Shown here piece by piece: positions 1 to 6,182 of a stretch of DNA of 7,827 nucleotides; position 1 is the first letter of the stretch; each line of letters begins with the position of its first letter. Under the pieces are notes generated by a model, which had not been told where the DNA came from, did not search any database, and saw only the letters and a list, made by a program, of their open reading frames with translations. The stretch is from an uncultured Chryseolinea sp. (lineage in GTDB: Bacteria > Bacteroidota > Bacteroidia > Cytophagales > Cyclobacteriaceae): NCBI GenBank assembly GCA_946478915.1, contig CAMLER010000222.1, positions 1 to 7,827 of the forward strand, written 5' to 3'. Both the position numbers and the translations under genes were made by a program.

Positions 1-837
1 CAGTTCAGCTTCTGCAGAAATCATCCGGTTAACTAACTGAATAGACGCCATTTCCAAAGAAAAAATTGCGACCGGAATCTTGAAATCGACCGATGCATTT
101 CTAAGCGCAGAAACCACGAAGGCAGTCTTACCCATGCCTGGACGTGCCGCTATGATAACAAGATCAGATTTCTGCCAACCCGATGTCATTCTATCCAGCG
201 AAGTGAAACCGCTCGGCACGCCGGTCAACCCGTCTTTATGTTCCTTTAATATTTGTAACTCATGGATCGCCCTTGACATGAGGTTCCGCATGTTGTCATA
301 GTTCTTGCGCAAGTTCGAGTCGGAGATCTCAAATATTGATTGCTCGGTTTTGTCAAGAAGTTCAAAGACATCGGTTGTATCCTCGTATGCATTGTGATGG
401 ATTTCCGAAGCAACATGAATCAGTTCCCGCTTAATTGCCATCTCCATGATCACGCGCGCATGATACTCTATATTCGCAGCAGAACTTACCTTTGAAGTCA
501 GCTCAGCGATATAATACGCGCCACCTACAAGCTCAATCTTACCCAGTTTCCGAAGTTGGTTGACCACAGTGCGCATATCAACCGGATCGGACGCCTTGAA
601 GAGATCAATGATGGCATTGTAAATCTCTTTGTGATTCTCCGAATAAAAATGTTCTGGCTTTAAGAACTCTACGACTGCATTGAGCGCATTTTTTTCAAGC
701 ATCAGAGCACCTAATACTGCCTCTTCAAGATCAAGCGCTTGAGGAGGCAGTTTGCCAAGACTTTCTGAAATATCCCGCGGGATTAACTTACTTGACTTGT
801 TACTGATCCTCAAGGACGTTGATCTGCTCTGCTCCAT
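1..837 (-). CDS. dnaB: Replicative DNA helicase DnaB, N-terminal part (3' end outside window)
   Basis: This is the hexameric helicase that unwinds DNA ahead of the replication fork and recruits primase. Reading down from the ATG at 837-835, the frame stays open for 279 codons to the window edge. Residues about 30-130 match the DnaB N-terminal domain (LPPQALDLEEAVLGALM, then PVDMRTVVNQL and GGAYYIAEL). After a linker, the RecA-like ATPase domain begins near residue 205 (GVPSGFTSLDRMTSGW). The Walker A motif ARPGMGKT has K237 and T238, and the H1a motif SLEM follows at 260-263, with E262 the expected catalytic glutamate. Walker B and the DNA-binding loops would lie beyond position 1. Family members are usually 450-520 residues, so a little over half is visible. 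No intein or frameshift is seen in this part. The gene is divergent from the Mur ligase gene. The identification is firm. Confidence 0.97.
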   Translation of the reverse strand, partial: MEQSRSTSLRISNKSSKLIPRDISESLGKLPPQALDLEEAVLGALMLEKNALNAVVEFLKPEHFYSENHKEIYNAIIDLFKASDPVDMRTVVNQLRKLGKIELVGGAYYIAELTSKVSSAANIEYHARVIMEMAIKRELIHVASEIHHNAYEDTTDVFELLDKTEQSIFEISDSNLRKNYDNMRNLMSRAIHELQILKEHKDGLTGVPSGFTSLDRMTSGWQKSDLVIIAARPGMGKTAFVVSALRNASVDFKIPVAIFSLEMASIQLVNRMISAEAEL

Positions 838-877
838 ACAGTGGTTGTTGGATTGCTGTTTCTATTATAAGGGGTGA

Positions 878-885
878 CAAACGTA
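878..885 (-). promoter_or_regulatory. Candidate Bacteroidota -7 promoter element for dnaB
   Basis: On the minus strand this reads TACGTTTG, a full match to the Bacteroidota primary-sigma -7 consensus TAnnTTTG. It lies 40 bases upstream of the dnaB ATG, a sensible position. The matching -33 TTTG box is weak: the best candidate is an ATTG at about 15 bases instead of the usual 19 or so. The call therefore rests on the -7 element and its position. Confidence 0.45.
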
Positions 886-1083
886 TAAAAAGACAAACAT
901 CAATGACTCTATAGTATCAACAACTTATGAACAATCCACAAACATTAACATACCGTCGTGTTAATAAATTCAACAGCGGGGATATTCCTCTTTCAAACAT
1001 AGTCGACGGTGACCCGTCTAATCCGCTGACTTTCAAACACCAAACATTTTCATTTACTTTAAGCCGAAAATTTTTTGCCCTGG

Positions 1084-2454
1084 ATGCATTATAAGAAAGA
1101 GAAAATCCATTTTATTGCAATTGGCGGAAGTGTGATGCATAATCTGGCTGTGGCACTGAAGCAAGCAGGCCATGAAGTCAGTGGATCCGACGATGAAATT
1201 TTTGACCCTTCACGTGCTGAATTAATTAAGCACGGATTATTACCTGATAAAGAAGGCTGGCATCCCGACAAGCTCGATGAAAGCTTTGACGCCATCATCC
1301 TGGGAATGCATGCTAAAAAGGATAACCCTGAATTGCTTAGGGCGCAGCAGCTTGGGCTGACTATATTTTCTTTCCCTGAATACATTTACAGTCAGTCAAA
1401 AAATAAACAGCGGATCGTAATCGCAGGCAGCCACGGCAAGACGACGATAACTGCCATGATCATTCACGTGCTAAGTCAGTTGAATCATAATTTTGATTAT
1501 GTGATTGGTGCCAAAGTAAAGGGTGTTGAAAACACCGTGAAGCTGTCAGACGCTCCGATTATTATAATTGAGGGTGACGAATATCTTTCTTCCCCGCTCG
1601 ATCCCACACCTAAATTCGTCAGATACCAACACCATGTGGGCTTGATCAGCGGTATCGCCTGGGACCATGCCAATGTGTTCCCGACCGAAGAAGAATATGT
1701 AAAACAGTTTGACCTTTTTGCAGATCAAACACCGAAAGGCGGAATTCTCATTTATTGTGAACAGGATTCAATCTCCTTGATCATCGGCAAAAAGGAACGT
1801 TCCGATGTTCTTGCGATCCCCTATAAGAATCATCCCCACGCTAACGACAACGGACAGATCTTTCTGACAAACGGTAAGGATCGATACCCGATCAAAGTAT
1901 TCGGAAGTCATAATTATCAGAATATTAGTGGCGCAAAAGAAATACTGAAAAAGATCGGTGTTACAGACCAGCAATTCTTCGAGAGTATTTCAACGTTCGA
2001 AGGCGCTTCAGGCAGATTGCAAAAAATAAAAGAGTTAGATGGTTTTTCGTTTTATAAAGACTTTGCTCATGCTCCATCAAAGGTTAAAGCCACTGTGAAA
2101 GCGCTCAAAGAAGTCTTTCCGAATCGCGATCTCGTAGCCGTGTTGGAACTCCATACGCTTAGCAGCCTTAACAAGAATTTTATTCCACAATATAAAGACA
2201 GCATGGCTTCAGCCCAGTTGCAGGTTGTGTATGTTAACGCGGAAAAAATGAAAGCAAAAAAAATGGAACCGATTGAGGACTCGGATATTAAGAAAAGTTT
2301 CGCCAGCCCTGCAATGCATATTTTCCGCGATGCACAAAATTTGGAAAAGTTTCTCACCGAACGCACTTGGAAAAATAAGAACCTACTCATGATGAGCTCC
2401 GGCAATTTCGGTGGTCTTCGAATCGCTGAACTGGCAGAAAAACTAAAACCATAA
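1084..2454 (+). CDS. mpl: Mur ligase, Mpl/MurC type (UDP-MurNAc peptide ligase, murein recycling or synthesis)
   Basis: This is an ATP-dependent cytoplasmic amide ligase of 456 residues, close to the family's usual length. The N-terminal domain opens with the Rossmann-type IHFIAIGGSVMHNLA, which binds the UDP-sugar. The central ATPase domain has the P-loop GSHGKTT at residues 115-121 (K119), the EGDEY motif at 163-167 and SGIAWDHANVFP at 189-200 (H195). The C-terminal domain carries EGASGRLQKI and YKDFAHAPSKVKATV (D326, H329). These motifs fit the Mpl branch, which in other bacteria joins recycled L-Ala-gamma-D-Glu-mesoDAP tripeptide to UDP-MurNAc; the substrate here is inferred. MurC is the main alternative, but MurC normally has a DDYxHHP-type motif and this protein has KDFAHAP. 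An in-frame TTG at 1075 would add three residues, but the ATG at 1084 is the natural start, placing IGG where family members have it. The exonuclease gene follows 26 bases downstream on the same strand. Confidence 0.85.
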   Translation: MHYKKEKIHFIAIGGSVMHNLAVALKQAGHEVSGSDDEIFDPSRAELIKHGLLPDKEGWHPDKLDESFDAIILGMHAKKDNPELLRAQQLGLTIFSFPEYIYSQSKNKQRIVIAGSHGKTTITAMIIHVLSQLNHNFDYVIGAKVKGVENTVKLSDAPIIIIEGDEYLSSPLDPTPKFVRYQHHVGLISGIAWDHANVFPTEEEYVKQFDLFADQTPKGGILIYCEQDSISLIIGKKERSDVLAIPYKNHPHANDNGQIFLTNGKDRYPIKVFGSHNYQNISGAKEILKKIGVTDQQFFESISTFEGASGRLQKIKELDGFSFYKDFAHAPSKVKATVKALKEVFPNRDLVAVLELHTLSSLNKNFIPQYKDSMASAQLQVVYVNAEKMKAKKMEPIEDSDIKKSFASPAMHIFRDAQNLEKFLTERTWKNKNLLMMSSGNFGGLRIAELAEKLKP

Positions 2455-2480
2455 TATTTCTAAACGGGGTATCATAATTA

Positions 2481-3284
2481 ATGAAACTTAACCTTCGGAA
2501 TCCGCTTTGCATCTTTGATCTGGAAGCAACTGGTACAAATATCACCCAGGACAGAATAATTGAAATTGCCGTAATAAAAATGATGCCCAACGGTGAGGTA
2601 ATGCGAAAGGCCGACCTCATCAACCCGACCATTCCGATCCTGCCTGAATCTACAGCGATCCACGGAATTTCGATCGAGGATGTAAAAGACAAACCTACCT
2701 TCAAGGATGTAGCGCGCGACTACCTCAGGTTCTTTGAAGGCGCTGACCTGGCGGGCTTCAGCGTATTGAAGTTTGATATCCCAATGCTGGTGGAAGAGTT
2801 TCTTCGCGTTGGACTTGAGTTTGACTACTCAAGAAAAAAAATCATTGATGCTCAAAAGATTTTTCATTTGATGGAAAAGCGTACGCTTTCCGCCGCGTAT
2901 CGTTTTTATTTAAACAGAGACTTAGATAATTCCCACACGGCCGAGGCTGACACCGAAGCAACGATGGAGGTACTGCTCGCACAAATTGAACGGTACGAAG
3001 GTCAGGCAGTTACCGATGGGCTAAACAATAAAATCGGCGAAATCAAAAATGATGTCGAAACGCTGAGCAAGCTTACATCATCCGGTATGGTTGACCTCGC
3101 CGGACGAATGGTGCTGAACAATAAGGGACAAGAGATTTTTAACTTCGGCAAGCATAAGAATAAGATCGTTACATCTGTTTTTAAAGAAGATACTGCTTAC
3201 TACGAATGGATGATGAACGGTGATTTTCCCATGGATACAAAGCGAAAGCTCACCGAAATCAAGCTCAGAAACTTCAAAAAGTAG
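2481..3284 (+). CDS. DEDDh 3'-5' exonuclease (DnaQ/epsilon-like) with ExoX-like C-terminal module
   Basis: This is a 267-residue 3'-5' exonuclease of the DnaQ superfamily. All five catalytic residues are visible: Exo I FDLEATG (D13, E15), Exo II GFSVLKFDIPML (D99), and Exo III SHTAEADTEAT (H152, D157), which assigns it to the DEDDh subfamily. The catalytic domain covers about residues 8-172. After a helical linker, residues about 217-262 (FNFGKHKNKIV, then a YYEWMMNGDFP segment) resemble the small C-terminal domain of exodeoxyribonuclease X-like proteins. It lacks a polymerase PHP or BRCT domain, so it could act as a proofreading subunit or as a free repair/RNA-processing nuclease; sequence alone does not decide. 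The ATG at 2481 places the beta strand LCIFDLE at the expected distance from the N terminus. It is probably cotranscribed with the Mur ligase gene, 26 bases upstream, although the two functions are unrelated. Confidence 0.88.
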   Translation: MKLNLRNPLCIFDLEATGTNITQDRIIEIAVIKMMPNGEVMRKADLINPTIPILPESTAIHGISIEDVKDKPTFKDVARDYLRFFEGADLAGFSVLKFDIPMLVEEFLRVGLEFDYSRKKIIDAQKIFHLMEKRTLSAAYRFYLNRDLDNSHTAEADTEATMEVLLAQIERYEGQAVTDGLNNKIGEIKNDVETLSKLTSSGMVDLAGRMVLNNKGQEIFNFGKHKNKIVTSVFKEDTAYYEWMMNGDFPMDTKRKLTEIKLRNFKK

Positions 3285-3306
3285 AAATTTTCTTTCCCAA
3301 TATTAA

Positions 3307-3327
3307 ACTTTCTCCAAAAAGGAAAGT
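3307..3327 (+). terminator. Weak hairpin after the exonuclease gene
   Basis: Six-base arms ACTTTC and GAAAGT flank a nine-base loop, 22 bases after the exonuclease stop codon. The stem is A/T-rich and no T-run follows, so it is a poor intrinsic terminator. It is listed only because nothing better lies between the two genes. Confidence 0.2.
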
Positions 3328-3401
3328 CTATCCATCGTTGACAAAGATTACCAAAACGAGCAGGTAAAATTTCCGGTCACCTTGTGAAAACTTACAACAT
3401 T

Positions 3402-3424
3402 AAACCGATACATTACATCGGTTT
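3402..3424. repeat. Perfect 8-base inverted repeat upstream of the first repeat-protein gene
   Basis: The arms AAACCGAT and ATCGGTTT are exact reverse complements around a 7-base spacer, ending 25 bases before the ATG at 3450. This position could fit an operator for a dimeric regulator or a hairpin in the mRNA leader. There is no T-run, so it does not look like a terminator. An 8-base match can arise by chance; no function is shown. Confidence 0.45.
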
Positions 3425-3449
3425 GTGCTGATTGTATACCCTTAACCCT

Positions 3450-5906
3450 ATGCGTATACTTCGTTTGTTGCTGATTTCGATTCTGTTGGTTGTGAGCTTC
3501 AAAGGTTACGGACAGCTTTTCAATCTAAATCCTCCCACGATCACCGGGCAGCGACCGACACCCCTCATCACCGAAAAAAATACAGCCATAACAATCGCCT
3601 TTCAGAATCTCCGGGTAAGCGACCCTGACATCTTTGTTCCTGCATATCCACAGGGCTACACGCTGGAGGTTTTCGAGGGAGCAAACTACACGTTGGTCGA
3701 CGCTACTGTAACGCCAAACAACAATTTCGCTGGTACACTCACGGTACCGGTGAGGGTTAATGATGGAAAATTCGACAGCAATGTATTCGATCTCAAAATC
3801 GATGTACTTAACTCAGTTCCCGTTATCATCGGCCAGGATGATTTAAGTGTAAAAGAGAGTTCTGCGCTTCCAATTCTCCTTACCAATTTAAAAGTTACGG
3901 ACGATGACAATAGCTACCCCGATGATTTTACCCTTACCCTATACGATGGGCCCAACTACACCATATCAGGAACTTCCATTATACCTGTTTCGGGTTTCAC
4001 TGGAAAACTTAATGTTATTGTTAGTGTAAACGATGGCATTGATGAAAGTGACAAGTATGATCTCACGATTCAGGTGAAGCGTAACATCATACCGGCAATT
4101 AAAGGTCAGCAAAAGCTGGAAACGTGGGAACGACAAAGCATCGAACTGGAATTAGGCCACCTGATTGTGGACGATCCCGACAATAGCTATTATGAAGATT
4201 TTGCTTTACGGGTATTCGATGGAGATAATTACGATGTCGCTGGTACAACCGTCACACCACGTGGAAATTTTGTCGGACAGTTGCGAGTACCTGTAACCGT
4301 TCATGATGGTCTTGACGAAAGCAAGAAATACGAGGTAAAGATCGAAGTGATGGACCGAAATAATGTGATTCCGAAAATCACCGGTCAAAAAGCATTGATC
4401 ACCAATGAAGACCAGCCAATAACGGTCACAATAAACGACCTTGTTATTGCAGATCCGGATAACACCTATCCCCAAGACTTTACGCTGCACATACCGAACG
4501 GACCGGGTCTGAATTATTCAGTTAGCGACAATAAGGTTACGCCAGCATTAAATTTTAACGGGGTAATTTCGCTCCAGGTCAGAGTGGATGACAATTACGA
4601 TATCAGTGAACCTTACACGCTTTCAATTTCCGTAACACCAATAAATGATATTCCAATAATTACCGGGCAGGATCCAGTTAAGATCCCCGCCGGGCGAACC
4701 ACCGTGCTGCAAGTATCAGCCTTAAAGGTGATGGACCCCGATACTACTAACACATCAGGTTTCACTTTAAAAATATTGCCCGGCGTAAATTACATCGCCT
4801 CAGGAAACTCCATCACACCTCTTCCAGCATTCGAAAAAGGGATGCTAACGGTTAGGGTGGTGGTAAACGACGGCGTTGTAGACAGCGCACCGTTTAATAT
4901 GCAGGTTGAAGTTATTCCATTGGGTCCGAGGCCGCTCATTACTGGTCAACAGCCGCTTGTTATGGATGAAGATACCTCCCTTCAGCTAAAATTAAGTGAC
5001 CTTTTTGTGACAGATGCTGATGACCCTTACCCCACCGGTTTTAGTATGACAATATATCCGGGCCTGGATTATATATACCAGGGCACGACTGTAACGCCAA
5101 AATCAAATATCGCAGGGATACTGACCGTGAAGGTCTCGGTCAACGACGGAGAACAGGACAGCGATATCTTCGACTTGAAAATCTTTATTATACCTGTAAA
5201 CGACGCACCCAAAATTACAGAGGTTGAAGATTTAATCATACTTTATGAACCTGGTGGTGATGCAGTGCAAGTCACTGAAACTTTCAAGGCTAGAGACATT
5301 GACAGCGACTATCTGCTGTTCGCAGAGGTCTCCATTGGCGACAGCACATTTCTTCCACTGCATGATGAACTACAATTTGAAGATACAGAAAAGATCCGGG
5401 GCATTTACGATGCATCGAGAGGTATACTTTCATTAATTGGAAGCGCTACATTAGATGAATATGATTCCGCCATCCGCTCGATCAAATACAACTATATTCT
5501 TACGATGGATGAAGAAGGCAACTATACGGAAGTCAAACCTGGTTTTAAGAAAATATATTTTACTTTGAATGATGGACAGTTGTCGAGCGACAAAGCACTT
5601 CGCACGATCAGCATTGAAAGCGCCGTAGACCTTGATATCCCCAACGCCTTCACGCCCAACGGCGACCGGGGGCATGACACCTGGCGCGTTAAACCCACTC
5701 TCAATACACGACAATTTGATAAAGCTATAGTGAGGGTATATAACAAAAAAGGATTGCTTGTGTACGAATCGAAAGGATTCGAGAAAAGTTGGGACGGAAC
5801 TTTTAGGGGTGAGTTATTGCCTGCCGACACGTATTACTACAGCATTGACCTGATGCTTTCTTACACAACAAAAACGTATAAGGGAGCCGTTATGATTTTT
5901 TACTGA
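3450..5906 (+). CDS. T9SS-secreted modular surface protein: six ITGQ repeats, cadherin-like domain, type B sorting domain
   Basis: This is a secreted protein of 818 residues. It starts with a signal peptide (MRILRLLLISILLVVSFKGYG, likely cut before Q22). Six tandem modules of 91-95 residues begin near residues 30, 125, 216, 309, 403 and 496. They are of the cadherin/Ig-like bacterial repeat kind (Big_9 or tandem-95 style, from general resemblance). Residues about 588-725 form a different cadherin-like domain containing GILSLIGSATLDEYDSAI and FTLNDGQ. Residues 726-818 are a gliding-motility-associated C-terminal domain (CHU_C), with IPNAFTPNGDRGHDTW, VYNKKGLLVYES, SWDG and LPADTYYY. That domain directs export by the type IX secretion system and surface attachment, so an extracellular adhesive or structural role is inferred. 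There is no enzymatic domain and no cysteine. An upstream in-frame TTG at 3432 would put six extra residues before the signal peptide, so the ATG at 3450 is preferred. A paralogue follows. Confidence 0.9.
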   Translation: MRILRLLLISILLVVSFKGYGQLFNLNPPTITGQRPTPLITEKNTAITIAFQNLRVSDPDIFVPAYPQGYTLEVFEGANYTLVDATVTPNNNFAGTLTVPVRVNDGKFDSNVFDLKIDVLNSVPVIIGQDDLSVKESSALPILLTNLKVTDDDNSYPDDFTLTLYDGPNYTISGTSIIPVSGFTGKLNVIVSVNDGIDESDKYDLTIQVKRNIIPAIKGQQKLETWERQSIELELGHLIVDDPDNSYYEDFALRVFDGDNYDVAGTTVTPRGNFVGQLRVPVTVHDGLDESKKYEVKIEVMDRNNVIPKITGQKALITNEDQPITVTINDLVIADPDNTYPQDFTLHIPNGPGLNYSVSDNKVTPALNFNGVISLQVRVDDNYDISEPYTLSISVTPINDIPIITGQDPVKIPAGRTTVLQVSALKVMDPDTTNTSGFTLKILPGVNYIASGNSITPLPAFEKGMLTVRVVVNDGVVDSAPFNMQVEVIPLGPRPLITGQQPLVMDEDTSLQLKLSDLFVTDADDPYPTGFSMTIYPGLDYIYQGTTVTPKSNIAGILTVKVSVNDGEQDSDIFDLKIFIIPVNDAPKITEVEDLIILYEPGGDAVQVTETFKARDIDSDYLLFAEVSIGDSTFLPLHDELQFEDTEKIRGIYDASRGILSLIGSATLDEYDSAIRSIKYNYILTMDEEGNYTEVKPGFKKIYFTLNDGQLSSDKALRTISIESAVDLDIPNAFTPNGDRGHDTWRVKPTLNTRQFDKAIVRVYNKKGLLVYESKGFEKSWDGTFRGELLPADTYYYSIDLMLSYTTKTYKGAVMIFY
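3537..5210 (+). repeat. Six tandem protein modules (91-95 codons each) in the first repeat protein
   Basis: Module starts fall near 3537, 3822, 4095, 4374, 4656 and 4935. The common pattern is ITGQ, then a stretch ending in L-V-DPDN-YP-DFTL, G-NY, TP-NF-G-LTV-V-VNDG, and a final hydrophobic strand. Modules 2, 3 and 4 keep DDDN or DPDN. Module 1 has a longer DPDIFVPAYP loop. Module 5 is degenerate there (DPDTTNTSGF), and module 6 has DADDPYPTGF. Codon choice differs between copies, so these are old duplications rather than recently copied DNA. Confidence 0.88.
5211..5624 (+). other. Diverged cadherin-like domain between repeats and sorting signal
   Basis: These are residues about 588-725 of the first repeat protein. 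The module follows the linker PVNDAP and keeps a late FTLNDGQ, but lacks the ITGQ, DPDN-YP-DF and TP-NF-G motifs. Instead it contains RGIYDASRGILSLIGSATL followed by DEYDSAIRSIKYNY. That arrangement recalls the CSPG/cadherin-like repeats with a G-x-A-x-L-x-x-Y-x-x-A/L pattern in other large bacterial surface proteins. At about 138 residues it is longer than the other modules. Confidence 0.6.
5625..5903 (+). other. T9SS type B C-terminal sorting domain (CHU_C / gliding-associated)
   Basis: These are the last 93 residues of the first repeat protein. Key features are IPNAFTPNGD near the start, F-x-x-A-I-V-R-V-Y-N-K-K-G in the middle, SWDG, and LPADTYYYSIDL with a final YKGAVMIFY strand. All are typical of the type B signal recognised by the type IX secretion machinery. 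In the family, some such proteins depend on a PorP/SprF-like outer-membrane partner; none is seen in this window. Confidence 0.92.
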
Positions 5907-6037
5907 CGCGTGTAGCACATCGAATCGTTGCCAAAATTGTTAATGCCATCTGCGTTGTTGCTAGCGGCAGGTAATCAAAGATGGTGTTTAAACTGACGAA
6001 GCGCCGGACAAACCTACCCTTTCACATTTGCTCCACG

Positions 6038-6081
6038 TTGTAGATTTTTTACCACACCAGGAATGGCAATTGAATCTACAA
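6038..6081. repeat. 9-base inverted repeat upstream of the second repeat-protein gene
   Basis: The arms TTGTAGATT (6038-6046) and AATCTACAA (6073-6081) are exact reverse complements with a 26-base spacer. A G-T pair could extend the stem by one on each side. It lies about 100 bases upstream of the ATG at 6183, in a 276-base stretch with no gene. It could be a leader hairpin or a regulator site. The long spacer and lack of a T-run after it argue against a terminator. A convincing promoter was not found in this stretch. Confidence 0.4.
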
Positions 6082-6182
6082 TCGATAATAATCCCCTTCC
6101 CTTGCAACAAAATCTGAGCTTGCGTTGAGTGGCATTGTTTATGACTATGGGGTAATTGAAGAACCCTACCCCCATCAAACTT

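Noticed and set aside
80..301. A 73-codon plus-strand open frame near the left edge
   Set aside because: It lies wholly inside dnaB on the opposite strand, and its translation resembles no known protein; the dnaB frame has clear family motifs.
930..938. A DnaA-box-like CAATCCACA near dnaB
   Set aside because: It matches the TTATNCACA consensus at only 7 of 9 positions, and there is no cluster of further boxes, so there is no case for an origin.
994..1001. A second TAnnTTTG-like element (TATGTTTG) on the minus strand, farther upstream of dnaB
   Set aside because: It has no -33 TTTG at an acceptable distance and would give a leader of about 150 bases; an 8-base partial consensus is common by chance.
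1075..1083. A TTG start for the Mur ligase, three codons upstream
   Set aside because: The ATG at 1084 places the IGG nucleotide-binding motif where the family has it and needs no rare start codon.
2256..2263. Runs of eight A within the Mur ligase (and at 2834-2841 in the exonuclease) as slippage or phase-variation sites
   Set aside because: Both frames are intact through the runs, they encode lysine-rich stretches in an A-rich genome, and the genes are housekeeping; a run of eight is too short for a case.
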